A stretch of DNA of 64,000 nt from Glycomyces fuscus (GTDB lineage Bacteria > Actinomycetota > Actinomycetes > Streptosporangiales > Streptosporangiaceae), in the NCBI GenBank assembly GCA_002529455.1, contig NYMS01000020.1, positions 124,001 through 188,000 of the forward strand, written 5' to 3'. This document shows positions 49,710 to 59,995 of this stretch, in pieces; positions within the stretch are counted from its first letter, which is position 1; every line of letters begins with the position of its first letter. Both the position numbers and the translations under genes were made by a program. The notes beneath the pieces are model-generated. The model saw only the letters and a program-made list of their open reading frames with translations, was not told the origin of the DNA and did not search any database.

Positions 49710-51413
49710 ATGCGCAAGACCACGGCGGTCGCGGTGTCCCTCGCCGTCGCCCTCACCGGGACGGCGGCCCCCGCCCACGCCGAGCGGCAGCCGCCCCGCG
49801 AGGGCGGGCGCGGCGGCGTCGAGCTGTCGGCCCTCGGCAGCTACCACACCGGCTCCTTCGACGAGGCGGCGGCGGAGATCGTCGCCCACGACCCGCGCAC
49901 CCAGCGCCTGTACGTGGTCAACGCCCTGGCCGCCACCGTGGAGGTGCTCGACGTCTCCGACCCCGGGGCTCCCGCCAAGCTGTTCGACCTGCGCACGTCC
50001 GGGGTCGAGGCGGCCGACGGCTCGGTGGTGCCGGAGGGCGCGGTCGCCAACTCCGTGGCGGTCCACGGCGGCACCGTGGCCGTGGCGGTGGAGGCCCCCG
50101 ACCGCACCGAGAACGGCTGGGTGGTCTTCTACGGCGCCGACGGCACCGCGCTCAACGCGGTCAGGGTCGGCGCCCTGCCGGACATGGCCACCTTCACGCC
50201 CGAGGGCAGGCTGCTGCTGGTGGCCAACGAGGGGGAGCCCAGCGACGACTACTCGGCCGACCCCGAGGGGTCGGTGAGCGTCATCCGCGTGAACCGCAGG
50301 CCCGCCGCCCTCACCCAGGACGACGTCCGCACCGCCGACTTCCGGGCCTGGGACGGGGACGGGGAGCTGCCCTCCGGCGTGCGGGTGTTCGGGCCGGACC
50401 TGTCCACCGGCGAGCCGGGCACCCCGGGCCGCGTGGCGCGCAACCTGGAGCCGGAGTACATCTCCGCGGACACCGCCCACAGCGCCCAGGTGGTGCTCCA
50501 GGAGGCCAACGCCGTCGCGCTGCTGGACCTGCGCACCGCCGAGTTCACCGACATCGTGCCCCTCGGCCTCAAGGACCACATGGAGCCCGGCAACGAGCTG
50601 GACGTGTCGAACCGGGACGGGGAGATCCGCCTCGCCAACTGGCCGGTGTACGGCATGTACCAGCCCGACGGGTTCGACACCTACCGCTGGCGGGGCCGGA
50701 CCCTGCTGGTCACCGCGAACGAGGGCGACACCCGCGACTGGGACGGCTACTCCGAGGAGGCCCGGCTGGGCGACCTGGCCGAGGACACCCCGCTGTGCGA
50801 GGACTCCCCGCGCGTCCGGGAGTTCCTGGCCGACAACGACCTGGGCGTCGACAGCGTCGAGGAGCTCCTCGACGATTCCAACATGGGCAGGCTGACCGTC
50901 TCCGCCGCCGAGGGCCTGAGGGAGGACGGCGGCTGCTACGAGGACGTGTACGCGTTCGGCGGGCGCTCGTTCTCGATCTTCACCGCGGAGGGCGAGCTGC
51001 TCTTCGACTCGGGGTCGGACTTCGAGCGGATCACCGCCGAGGCCGAGCCGGAGTTCTTCAACTCCAACCACGGCGAGAACGGTTTCGACAACCGCAGCGA
51101 CGACAAGGGCCCCGAGCCCGAGGGGGTCGTGCTCGGCGAGGTGTCGGGCCGCACCTACGCGTTCGTGGGCCTGGAGCGTGTGGGCGGCGTGATGGTCTAC
51201 GACGTCACCGACCCCCGGGAGCCGTTCTTCGTGCAGTACCTCAACAACCGCGACTTCGCCGCCGAACCCGGCACCCCTGAGGCGGGCGACCTCGGCGCGG
51301 AGGGCCTGGCCTTCATCAGCGCCTCGGACTCGCCGATCCGGGGCGTCCCGCTGCTGGCCGTGGCCAACGAGGTGTCCGGCTCGACCACCCTGTACCGGGT
51401 CGACCCGGCCTGA
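49710..51413 (+). CDS. secreted choice-of-anchor I / phytase-esterase-like protein
   Basis: 567 residues from the ATG at 49710, ribosome site accaggaag. Signal peptide MRKTTAVAVSLAVALTGTAA with cleavage near AHA. The mature protein is a beta-propeller of repeated segments (EIVAHDPRTQRLYVVNALAA, then ATVEVLDVSDP; GRTLLVTANEGDTRDWDGY; GRTYAFVGLERVGGVMVYDV). The motifs ANEGEPSDDYSADPEGSVSV and EPEFFNSNHGENGFDNRSDD are characteristic of the choice-of-anchor I family, often linked to alkaline-phosphatase or esterase-like proteins. It is exported and probably calcium-binding; the enzymatic activity is not established. No C-terminal anchor is seen. Confidence 0.88.
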   Translation: MRKTTAVAVSLAVALTGTAAPAHAERQPPREGGRGGVELSALGSYHTGSFDEAAAEIVAHDPRTQRLYVVNALAATVEVLDVSDPGAPAKLFDLRTSGVEAADGSVVPEGAVANSVAVHGGTVAVAVEAPDRTENGWVVFYGADGTALNAVRVGALPDMATFTPEGRLLLVANEGEPSDDYSADPEGSVSVIRVNRRPAALTQDDVRTADFRAWDGDGELPSGVRVFGPDLSTGEPGTPGRVARNLEPEYISADTAHSAQVVLQEANAVALLDLRTAEFTDIVPLGLKDHMEPGNELDVSNRDGEIRLANWPVYGMYQPDGFDTYRWRGRTLLVTANEGDTRDWDGYSEEARLGDLAEDTPLCEDSPRVREFLADNDLGVDSVEELLDDSNMGRLTVSAAEGLREDGGCYEDVYAFGGRSFSIFTAEGELLFDSGSDFERITAEAEPEFFNSNHGENGFDNRSDDKGPEPEGVVLGEVSGRTYAFVGLERVGGVMVYDVTDPREPFFVQYLNNRDFAAEPGTPEAGDLGAEGLAFISASDSPIRGVPLLAVANEVSGSTTLYRVDPA

Positions 51414-51458
51414 CCGCGCTCCGCCGCCGGACCGCCCCGCGCGGTCCGGCGGCGTCCC

Positions 51459-52175
51459 TCACGCGGTCCGGCGGGGAACCGAGCCCCGGCGGGACCGCCG
51501 CAGGTACCACTCGGCGACGAGGAGGTTGGGCACCCAGCACAGCCACGCGATGCCCTGGTAGACCTCGCGGAAGACCGCCTCCTCGTCACCGCCGTGCGCC
51601 GGGCCGATCAGCGGTGTGAGGGCGGGCACCAGCACCGGCACCAGCACGCGCAGCATCATCCCGGCCATCGTCAGGGCGAACAGGCGCACCATCCACTCCC
51701 GGTGGTCGGCGTGGCGGCCCTGCCGGACGGCGCGGTACCCGGCCACGCCGACGGAGAACCACAGCACCGCCAGGAGTGAGAACCCCGCCTGCGCGGTGAA
51801 GCCGTAGGTGCTCATCACGCCCACGACCAACCCGGAGAGCGCTCCGGGGAACACCCCGGCGAACAGGTGGATCCGGCCGATCACGCGGTGCGCCCCGCCG
51901 CGCCGCAGGGCGGGGAACAGCTGGAGGGGGGCGGTGACGAGCGCGATGACCGACGCCGCCACGTGGACCAGCAGGAACGGGTAGTGGGGCGGCCAGTCCG
52001 GCCGCAGGTCCACCTGCGACGCGCCGGGGTCCAGCCCGACGTAGGCGGAGGCGGCGAACACGGCGACCAGCGCGCACAGCACCGTCACGGTGGCGAGCAC
52101 GGCGGTGCGGCGCCTGTGCCGGGGCGCGGGCCGGGAGGCCGGGGGCGCGAGGGTGCCGGGGGGAGGAGGGGGCAT
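51459..52175 (-). CDS. DUF2306 integral membrane protein
   Basis: 238 residues from the ATG at 52175, ribosome site gaaggaag. Six to seven membrane helices are seen, with the DUF2306 pattern: YPFLLVHVAASVIALVTAPL, then RRGGAHRVIGRIHLFAGVFP and STYGFTAQAGFSLLAVLWFS, DHREWMVRLFALTMAGMMLR. The conserved His residues (LLVHVAAS, HRVIGRIHLF, DHREWM) could hold heme or metal, as proposed for this family. Function unknown. Stands alone. Confidence 0.9.
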   Translation of the reverse strand: MPPPPPGTLAPPASRPAPRHRRRTAVLATVTVLCALVAVFAASAYVGLDPGASQVDLRPDWPPHYPFLLVHVAASVIALVTAPLQLFPALRRGGAHRVIGRIHLFAGVFPGALSGLVVGVMSTYGFTAQAGFSLLAVLWFSVGVAGYRAVRQGRHADHREWMVRLFALTMAGMMLRVLVPVLVPALTPLIGPAHGGDEEAVFREVYQGIAWLCWVPNLLVAEWYLRRSRRGSVPRRTA

Positions 52176-52453
52176 CGTTCTTCCTTCGGTGGGAAGGGTC
52201 GTGGCTTCTCCTCAAGGCTGGCCGTCGGCGGGGGCGCGCGGTATCGGGTTCATCCCGGAAGGTCGGTGGGTCCGAGGGCGCCCGCGGGGCCGCGACCCCG
52301 GCGCCCCCTAGGGAGCGCCGGGGCCGGGACCGGCGGGGCGGACCTCCCCCGCCGCAGGGGGAAGACCCGCCCGAAGAAGATCCGGCCCCGTGTCGAACGC
52401 GGCCCGTCCCGTTCGACGTAGGGGTGAGAGCACACTTCGGGGAGGGAAAAGCG

Positions 52454-53020
52454 ATGCGCACCCTGATCGTCACCGCGTTCGTGTCCGTCGACGGCGTCAT
52501 GGAGGCCCCGGGCGGAGAACCCGGTTACCGCAACTCCGGCTGGACCTTCAAGGACGTCGAGATGGACGAGGCGGCCTACGAGATCAAGGACCGCGAACAG
52601 CGGGAGGCCACCGCCCTGCTGCTCGGCCGCCGCAGCTACGAGGCCTTCGCCCCGGTCTGGCCGACGATGGTGGAGGAGTTCAGCGGCTACAACGCCATGC
52701 CGCGGTACGTCGTCTCCACCACGCTCGCCGGGGAGGACCCGCGCTGGCCGGCCACGATCCTGCGTTCGCTCGACGACGTGGCCGAGCTCAAGAGGACCGA
52801 GGGCGGGCCCGTCTCCGTGCAGGGCAGCGCCACCCTGGGCCGGGCCCTGGCCGACGCCGGGCTGGTCGACCGCTACCACCTGCTCGTCTTCCCCCTGCTG
52901 CTCGGCGCGGGCAAGCGGCTGTTCAGCGACACGGACAAGGACACCACGAAGCTGCGCCTGGTCGAGCACGAGGCGTACTCGAACGGCGTCCAGAAGCAGG
53001 TGTTCGACGTCGTCGGCTGA
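52454..53020 (+). CDS. dihydrofolate reductase-family (RibD C-terminal-like) protein
   Basis: 188 residues from the ATG at 52454, ribosome site gagggaaaa. It has the RibD_C/DHFR-like fold: IVTAFVSVDGVMEAPGGEPG, then ATALLLGRRSYEAFAPVWPT, VSTTLAGEDPRWPATILRSL, and the NADPH-binding VQGSATLGRALADAGLVDRY with LLVFPLLLGAGKRLF. Proteins like this are often annotated YwjB/YyaP-like; most are orphan reductases and not true DHFR. A second DHFR-like gene, in the NRPS operon, lies at 59319. Confidence 0.9.
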   Translation: MRTLIVTAFVSVDGVMEAPGGEPGYRNSGWTFKDVEMDEAAYEIKDREQREATALLLGRRSYEAFAPVWPTMVEEFSGYNAMPRYVVSTTLAGEDPRWPATILRSLDDVAELKRTEGGPVSVQGSATLGRALADAGLVDRYHLLVFPLLLGAGKRLFSDTDKDTTKLRLVEHEAYSNGVQKQVFDVVG

Positions 53021-53132
53021 GCCGCCGCCACGAGCCCCGTCCGCGCCACGCCGCGGACGGGGGAACCGGCCCGACACCGCGCGGCGTGCGGCGGCGCGGT
53101 GCGTGACGGCGGCACCGCTGCGTGACCGCCCG

Positions 53133-53196
53133 CACGGGCCGCCGCGACCACGGGCCGCCGCGACCACGGGCCGCCGCGACCACGGGCCGCCGCGAC
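53133..53196. repeat. tandem repeat, four exact 16-bp units
   Basis: The unit cacgggccgccgcgac is repeated four times without change between the DHFR-like stop and the oxidase stop. It probably arose by replication slippage and may vary in copy number among strains. Confidence 0.9.
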
Positions 53197-53224
53197 GGCG
53201 CCGGACCGGGCCCCGGGCCCGCTC

Positions 53225-54481
53225 TCAGCCGCGGGGGAAGAGCCCGTCGGTGAAGGCGTTGCGGAACTTCCCGGTCGGGTCGAGCTCGCGCGTCAGGCGT
53301 GCGAAGTCCGCCGCGCGCTCGTACCTTCCGGTGATGTCCGGTGGAGCCATCGCGGTGAGCTTGCCCCAGTGGGGGCGGGCGCCCAGCGGCAGGAGGCGCT
53401 CCTCCACGGCCGCCAGGACCGGCGCCACGGCCTCCGGGTCCGGGAGCCAGGTGAAGTGGAAGGTGACGCAGTCCCGGCCGTGGGCGGGGCTCAGCCACAG
53501 GTCGTCCGCGCGGACCGTGCGCACCTCCGCGACGTGCAGCACCGGGGCCAGCAGGTGCCCGATCCCGCGCAGGGAGGCGAACGCGGCCCCCGCGGCCTCA
53601 CGGGGCACGTAGAACTCGGACTGCAACTCCTTGCCCGCACTCGGCTCCAGCTCGGGCCGGAAGTGCGGAAGCCGTTCGTACCAGGGGCCGGCGACCCCCA
53701 TCTGCTCGGTGCTGGGCTCCGGCGGCATCCCCGGGACGGGGTGCACCGGCCCCCGCGCGGGCCGACCGCCCCTCCAGGCGCCCTCGGGGCGGTCGGTGCG
53801 GTGCTTGAGCCACACGGAGCCCTCACCGAGCCAGTCGGTGAACAGGCTGACGCTGTAGGCCGCGCCGAACACCTCGTCGACGTGCTCGGCCACCTCGTCC
53901 AGGGGAACGCCCACACGGACCCGCTGGGCCACCTCGAACGCGGGCTCGATCTCCAGCGAGAGCCGGGTGACGACGCCGAGCGCGCCCAGGGCGACCACCG
54001 CGCCGGGGAAGACCTCCGGGTCCGCCTCACGGCTCAGCCAGGTCAGGTCGCCGCCCGGACCCAGGAGCTGCACCGCGCGCACGGCGGCGGACAGGCAGCG
54101 CTGGCCGTCCCCGGACCCGTGGGTGCCGGTCGCGCAGGACCCCGCGACCGAGATGTGCGGCAGCGACGCCAGGTTCGCCAGCGCGAACCCGCGCTCGTGC
54201 AGCGCCGTGACCAGTTCGGCGTAGCGCATGCCGGCGGTGAGGGTGACGGTCCGCTCCTCGGCGTCGATCCGGGCCTCCGCGGGCAGCCCGTCCAGGCGCA
54301 CCAGGTCGGCGTCGGAGTCGGCGACGAGGTTGAAGGAGTGGCCGCTGCCCAGGGCCCGGATCCGCGGACTGTCGCGGACGACGCGGCGCAGCTCGTCGAG
54401 GGTCCGGGGCCGGTGGACCCGGGGGCTGCGGAAGACGACGTTGCCCGCCCAGTTGGTGGTCTGCGTGAGGGGTACTGGCAT
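53225..54481 (-). CDS. FAD-dependent alditol oxidase-like protein
   Basis: 418 residues from the ATG at 54481, the same length as Streptomyces alditol oxidase. The N-terminal FAD domain has IRALGSGHSFNLVADSDADL, where His48 is the likely covalent FAD attachment, and LPHISVAGSCATGTHGSGDG. The C-terminal D-arabinono-lactone oxidase (ALO) domain ends with the HWGKLTAM motif and LDPTGKFRNAFTDGLF. It oxidises a sugar alcohol or aldonolactone with oxygen, giving hydrogen peroxide; xylitol or sorbitol are typical. No operon partner. Confidence 0.92.
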   Translation of the reverse strand: MPVPLTQTTNWAGNVVFRSPRVHRPRTLDELRRVVRDSPRIRALGSGHSFNLVADSDADLVRLDGLPAEARIDAEERTVTLTAGMRYAELVTALHERGFALANLASLPHISVAGSCATGTHGSGDGQRCLSAAVRAVQLLGPGGDLTWLSREADPEVFPGAVVALGALGVVTRLSLEIEPAFEVAQRVRVGVPLDEVAEHVDEVFGAAYSVSLFTDWLGEGSVWLKHRTDRPEGAWRGGRPARGPVHPVPGMPPEPSTEQMGVAGPWYERLPHFRPELEPSAGKELQSEFYVPREAAGAAFASLRGIGHLLAPVLHVAEVRTVRADDLWLSPAHGRDCVTFHFTWLPDPEAVAPVLAAVEERLLPLGARPHWGKLTAMAPPDITGRYERAADFARLTRELDPTGKFRNAFTDGLFPRG

Positions 54482-54919
54482 GGGCTCTCCGTGGGTGGGG
54501 CGGGCGGCGTACGGCCCCGGCTTCCCGGGCACCGCCCCGGCGGGCGGCTCCCCGGAGGATAACCGGGTGGTCCCCCTCGCGCTCCGTCCGGGGAGGGCGC
54601 CCGTGACCGGTCGCCCGCACGGGGAGCCCCGAGGGCGTTCGGACACCCGGTACGACGTTCCAAACGCCGTAAGGTTCACCCCTCCCCTTTAACAATTGTC
54701 AGAAGAAATGGATGTCGCCTGGGGCGGAATCGCTCGGCTGGTTATGGTTTTGTTGTTGCGGTTCGCTTCTTCGGGGTTCGGTGTGGCATTAGGATCATTT
54801 CTCGTTGGCGGAGCGCCGTGCCTGCCTCCGCCGGGCCCGGTCCGCGGCCACGGACGAAGTCCTCCCCCCGATGGTCGAGGGCGCAGCGCGTCCGCAATCC
54901 CCCACGGCCGGTCCGAGAC
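54482..54919. other. intergenic region, partly AT-rich
   Basis: 438 bp between divergent genes. The middle (54686-54800) is low in GC (ttaacaattgtcagaag, then ggttatggttttgttgttgc) and contains the palindrome acaattgt at 54692-54699. It probably holds the promoter of the LAXTG gene. I do not support the short frames inside it as genes. Confidence 0.5.
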
Positions 54920-56086
54920 ATGAGGGCCGGACTGATCCGAACGAGGATTATCTTGACATTCTTTTCCCCCGTTTCCGCACGTCGCGCATTGCAGGGCGGT
55001 GTCGCCTTCGCCGCGTTCGGCGCGCTCGGTGTCGCGGCGGCCGTTCCCGCCCACGCGGAGAACGGAGAGATCGGCTTCGCACGGGCGACTGTCGCCGGCG
55101 AAGGAAGGATCATCGGGTTCTACCCGCGAGGCGGAGACGTCGGAGGCTACGGCGGGCCGCTGTATGACGGGGAGGTGTTCTCCGACTCCCTCAACAGGGT
55201 CCGTGTGGACGTGGAGGAGGACGACCTCTACGCGGAGGTGTTCTTCAGGGAGCTGCGTATCGAGCTCACCGAGGCCGATGTCGAGGCTATGAGGGCGGCG
55301 GCCGGGAACGGTGAGTCCCAGCCGGGCCTGGAGAACAGCGTGCCGGGGGGTGCGGACTCCGGAGAGGCCGGCGGCGAAACCGACGAGGTCGTCCTCCGCG
55401 CCTCCTTCGTGGACACCAACATCGTGGCCACCCAGGACTGGGCCGGTGACCGGGAGTTCTCCCATGACCCGGGCACCGAGTCCGTCGAGGTGAACGAGCT
55501 CGGCGCCGAGATCTCCTTCTCCACCGAGGAGGCTCCTTGGAGTGACTCGCGCGTGGACTGGGAGCTGGGAAGAGTGCAGCTGTGGGGCGGGGTCCAGACC
55601 CTGGACATGGTCGTGACCTTCCCCGACGAGGGCTTCAGCGTCTCCTACGAGGTCGGTGAGACCATCGTGGCCTCGGACACCGAGCCCGGTGCCCCGGAGG
55701 AGCCCGGTGAGGACGAGGAGCCCGGCGGTGGCGGGGAGCCCGGTGACGGCGAGCCCGGCGGTGACGGGGGAACCGGTGGCGGCGAGCCCGGCGGTGAGGG
55801 CGGAACCGGTGGCGGTGACGGTGGGGGCACCGGTGACGGGAGCGGCCAGGACGGGGACTCCGGCGACGAAGGCAACGACGACGAGGCGGACGACGGGGAC
55901 GACCGCGACCCCTCCGGGGCGGGGGCCGGGAACGGGGCCGGAGGTCCTCTGGCGCAGACCGGAACCCCGGTGGCGGGCCTGGTCGCCGCCGGTGCCGCGA
56001 TCGCCGCCGGAGGCGGCGCGGCCGTCTACGCGGCACGCCGCAGGAGGAACGCCTCCGCGCCCGCCGAGGGGCCGGGCGAGGGCTGA
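54920..56086 (+). CDS. sortase-anchored surface protein (LAXTG-type signal)
   Basis: About 388 residues from the ATG at 54920 (a start at 54818 is possible). A signal peptide (ALQGGVAFAAFGALGVAAAV, cleavage near AHA) precedes a beta-rich extracellular domain of about 200 residues (GEGRIIGFYPRGGDVGGYGG; VLRASFVDTNIVATQDWAGD). A Gly/Glu/Pro/Asp-rich repeat stalk follows (about 255-340). The end has PLAQTG, a hydrophobic segment (GLVAAGAAIAAGGGAAVYAA) and RRRR. LAXTG is the signal used by class E sortases of high-GC Gram-positives. No sortase gene is in the window. Confidence 0.85.
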   Translation: MRAGLIRTRIILTFFSPVSARRALQGGVAFAAFGALGVAAAVPAHAENGEIGFARATVAGEGRIIGFYPRGGDVGGYGGPLYDGEVFSDSLNRVRVDVEEDDLYAEVFFRELRIELTEADVEAMRAAAGNGESQPGLENSVPGGADSGEAGGETDEVVLRASFVDTNIVATQDWAGDREFSHDPGTESVEVNELGAEISFSTEEAPWSDSRVDWELGRVQLWGGVQTLDMVVTFPDEGFSVSYEVGETIVASDTEPGAPEEPGEDEEPGGGGEPGDGEPGGDGGTGGGEPGGEGGTGGGDGGGTGDGSGQDGDSGDEGNDDEADDGDDRDPSGAGAGNGAGGPLAQTGTPVAGLVAAGAAIAAGGGAAVYAARRRRNASAPAEGPGEG

Positions 56087-56540
56087 CCGAGGACGGCTGT
56101 CCGACCTCGGTGCGGCGCCCGGGGAGCGCCCCGGGCGCCGCGTCGCCCCCACACGGAACCGGCCGTGTCCCTTTACCGCTCCTCCGGGCTCACCGCACCG
56201 CGGGGCGGTGCACCGGACCGACGGGATGGCGTGGGCGAGGGTCGCGGGGCAGCGCAGAAGAAACAGCCGGGCCTGTGCGGTGTGCAGGTCCGGCTGTTTC
56301 TCCACTGTCTCAAGGTGGCGCACTCGGGAGGCCTCAAAACCCCCGACCTTGTTCCGCCTTGAAGTGAGTGACCGTCAGGGAACGTGATGTCCGGTTAATT
56401 TTCTGCAAGACCGTTCGGGCCGGACCGGGTGTTCAAGTACCCATTTTTTGGAAGGTCCTTCCGGGTGTGGTGGTGTACCGAGGCCCGTTGATATGCTTCG
56501 AGCTCTGGCAAGATTTCTGTGGCTGTGGCTGTGAAGCGGG
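56087..56540. other. intergenic region before the biosynthetic operon end
   Basis: 454 bp between convergent genes. It contains the terminator at 56259-56301. The right part (56395-56530) is comparatively AT-rich with no clear gene. Confidence 0.5.
56259..56301. terminator. terminator hairpin
   Basis: agaaacagccgggcctg and caggtccggctgtttct pair over 17 bp with one G-U wobble around a 9-base loop, with AT-rich stem bases that supply A and T tracts on both sides. It can act in both directions. Confidence 0.85.
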
Positions 56541-57980
56541 TCACTCCCGGCGCTCGCCTCTTTCTTCCTCGGATGCGGAGATCGCCCACATGGTCGCCCG
56601 GGACTTGACCATCGTTTCTTCGAATTCCGCCTCTGGGTCGGACATCGCGGTGATCGCCCCACCGATGCCGAAGGCGGCGGTGGAATCCGTGACCACCAGG
56701 GTTCGGATCACGATGCTCAAATCCGCGGCGCCCGACAGGGCGAACCAGCCGAGTGCTCCGGAGTAGACCCCGCGAGGACCGCCCTCCACACGATCGAGGA
56801 TCTCCATCGTTCGGAGTTTGGGCGCGCCCGTCATGGACCCTCCGGGGAAGGCGGAGCGAACACAGTCGACAGCCGTGAGACCGGGGCGGAGCCTCCCCGT
56901 GACGGTGGACACCATGTGGTGGACGGAGGAGTAGCTCTCGATCTCGAAGATGCGGGGAACCGTGACCGAGCCTGTCAGGCAGACCCTGTTGAGGTCGTTA
57001 CGTAGGAGATCGACGATCATCAGGTTCTCCGCCCGTTCTTTGACCGACGTCCTGAGCTCTTCTTCGAGCCTCCCGTCCGATACCTCATCGGATCCGCGGG
57101 GGCGCGTCCCCTTGATCGGCCTGGACTCCACACGGCCGCCCGCTTCGACCTTCAGAAAGCGCTCGGGTGAGGAACTCAGGACGGTGAGTCCGGGGTAGCG
57201 CAGGAACGCACCGTAGGGGACCGGACTGAGTGTCCTGAGCCGTCGGTAGGTCCGCACCGGATCGGGGGGCACCGCCACCTCGGCCATGTTGGTCAGACAG
57301 ATCTCGTACGATTCGCCGTCCCGGATCTCCTCGATGCACTCGTTGATCTTGGTGATGTAGGCGGCCCTGGAGTGCCTGAGGTGCATGCCCGTCGTGTCGG
57401 GGAGACCGGTCGATGCGTGGCCGGATGTGTGCTCCGCCGCCTCGCCGAGGCGGCGGAGGCGTTCGCCGACGTGGTCGAGCCACGCGTGCGCCGCCGGGTC
57501 GTCGGGGTCCTCTCCGAGGCAGAGGAGGTAGGTGACCGATTCCAGGTGGTCGATCACCACCACACGGTCGACGAACAGCAGGACGGCGTCCGGGGTTCGG
57601 GCGCGGTGCACACGGGATCCCCCTGTCTCGGCCTTGAGTTCATATCCGAGGTAGCCGACATAGCCGAGGTTGAAGTCGAAGGGCAGACCGACCGGGGCGG
57701 GCATAGACCGTCGCGCCAGTTGTTCCCCGAGGTGGTCGAAGAAGGACCGGCCCGTTCTCGTCGCCGCGCCTCCGCTCGTGGTCACGACACCGTCGCCGAC
57801 GCGGTAGGTCGTCCATTCCGCCCACGGTCCGCGGTCATCCCCCATGAGCGAGAATCGGGACCTTCCTCCACCTTTCTCACTGCTGTCCAGCCAGAAGCCG
57901 TGGGTGGAGGAGGCGAAGAGCTCGTCGAACACGGCGGAGGCCTCGGGTTCGAAGTCGATTCTGCGCCAGTTGAGATGCAT
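56541..57980 (-). CDS. pabB: aminodeoxychorismate synthase, component I
   Basis: 479 residues from the ATG at 57980. The chorismate-binding fold is complete: RAAYITKINECIEEIRDGES, then YEICLTNMAEVAVP, PIKGTRPRGSDE, KERAENLMIVDLLRNDLNRV and FPGGSMTGAPKLRTMEILDR. The lysine in PIKGT is the mark of PabB, which adds ammonia to C4 of chorismate; anthranilate synthase has PIAGT. PabB therefore makes 4-amino-4-deoxychorismate with PabA. Last gene of the NRPS operon, 9 bp after pabA. No lyase (pabC) gene is visible, so p-aminobenzoate itself would need a lyase from elsewhere. Confidence 0.93.
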   Translation of the reverse strand: MHLNWRRIDFEPEASAVFDELFASSTHGFWLDSSEKGGGRSRFSLMGDDRGPWAEWTTYRVGDGVVTTSGGAATRTGRSFFDHLGEQLARRSMPAPVGLPFDFNLGYVGYLGYELKAETGGSRVHRARTPDAVLLFVDRVVVIDHLESVTYLLCLGEDPDDPAAHAWLDHVGERLRRLGEAAEHTSGHASTGLPDTTGMHLRHSRAAYITKINECIEEIRDGESYEICLTNMAEVAVPPDPVRTYRRLRTLSPVPYGAFLRYPGLTVLSSSPERFLKVEAGGRVESRPIKGTRPRGSDEVSDGRLEEELRTSVKERAENLMIVDLLRNDLNRVCLTGSVTVPRIFEIESYSSVHHMVSTVTGRLRPGLTAVDCVRSAFPGGSMTGAPKLRTMEILDRVEGGPRGVYSGALGWFALSGAADLSIVIRTLVVTDSTAAFGIGGAITAMSDPEAEFEETMVKSRATMWAISASEEERGERRE

Positions 57981-57989
57981 GTCGTCCGT

Positions 57990-59274
<1,285 letters not shown>

Positions 59275-59318
59275 TGGCGCTCTTCCTGTCTGCGGAGGGG
59301 GTCAGAGGCGTTCCGGGT

Positions 59319-59993
59319 TCATCGGAGCGAGTAGTGGAGGAAAACCTCTTCGGCCACTTGCTCAGAGGAGAGAAGCTTCAGGGGCGGCAGGGAGCCGAGG
59401 GGCAGACCCGGCCCGTCCACCGGGGTGGGCGCGCCCCTTCCACCGATCAGCACCGGGCAGACGGTGAGCCACAGTTCGTCCACGAGGTCGGCCTGGAGCA
59501 GGCCGGCCACGGTCTCGCCGCCTCCGAGGACGCTCAGCCGTCGCACGCCTTCCGCCGCGAGGAGGGAGAGCACGGACGTCCAGTCCACGCCTCCCGGCTG
59601 CTGTTCGGTGACGACGACCCGGTCGAAGCCTGAACGGCGTCCCCAGGTTCGGGCACCGCCACCCGTTGTCAGCAGCCATCGGGTGGTGGGTTCGTTGAAG
59701 AACCGCAGATCCTCGGGGAGGTCCGCGGAACGCGACACCACCAGTTGCAGGGGCTGCGGGGACAACCCGGCGCGCTCCCGTTCCCGGACGACCCCCGGGT
59801 TGCGGACGCACATCCCATAGCCGACCGCCCGCAGGGTGGAGGCCCCGAACAACACCGCGTCGGCCTCGGCGATCCTCCTGATGAGGTGGCGGTGGTCCTC
59901 ATCTGATCCGATCCGTTCGGGGGCACGCGAGGTATCGGCGATCCTGCCGTCCGCGCTCATGGCCAGGACCACCTCGACCCGAGGGCGCTCCAT
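59319..59993 (-). CDS. RibD/DHFR-family reductase
   Basis: 224 residues from the ATG at 59993, 2 bp after the NRPS stop (an overlapping GTG at 59999 is an alternative). It has the RibD_C fold: VEVVLAMSADGRIADTSRAP, then DAVLFGASTLRAVGYGM, and VRRLSVLGGGETVAGLLQAD with LVDELWLTVCPVLIGG. The N-terminal deaminase domain of full RibD is absent. This group reduces pyrimidine or pterin-type substrates with NADPH; being next to folE it may reduce a pterin, or give the assembly line a reduced cofactor. Substrate unknown. Confidence 0.88.
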   Translation of the reverse strand: MERPRVEVVLAMSADGRIADTSRAPERIGSDEDHRHLIRRIAEADAVLFGASTLRAVGYGMCVRNPGVVRERERAGLSPQPLQLVVSRSADLPEDLRFFNEPTTRWLLTTGGGARTWGRRSGFDRVVVTEQQPGGVDWTSVLSLLAAEGVRRLSVLGGGETVAGLLQADLVDELWLTVCPVLIGGRGAPTPVDGPGLPLGSLPPLKLLSSEQVAEEVFLHYSLR

Positions 59994-59995
59994 AC

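Noticed and set aside
55690-55850. Gly/Glu repeat region as a CRISPR-like or mobile repeat
   Set aside because: The repeats are codon-level (GEPGG, GGTGG units) and belong to the stalk of the LAXTG protein. There are no spacers.
56541-57980. Anthranilate synthase (TrpE) for the chorismate-binding enzyme
   Set aside because: The PIKGT lysine is the PabB signature; TrpE has PIAGT. There are also no trp genes next to it.
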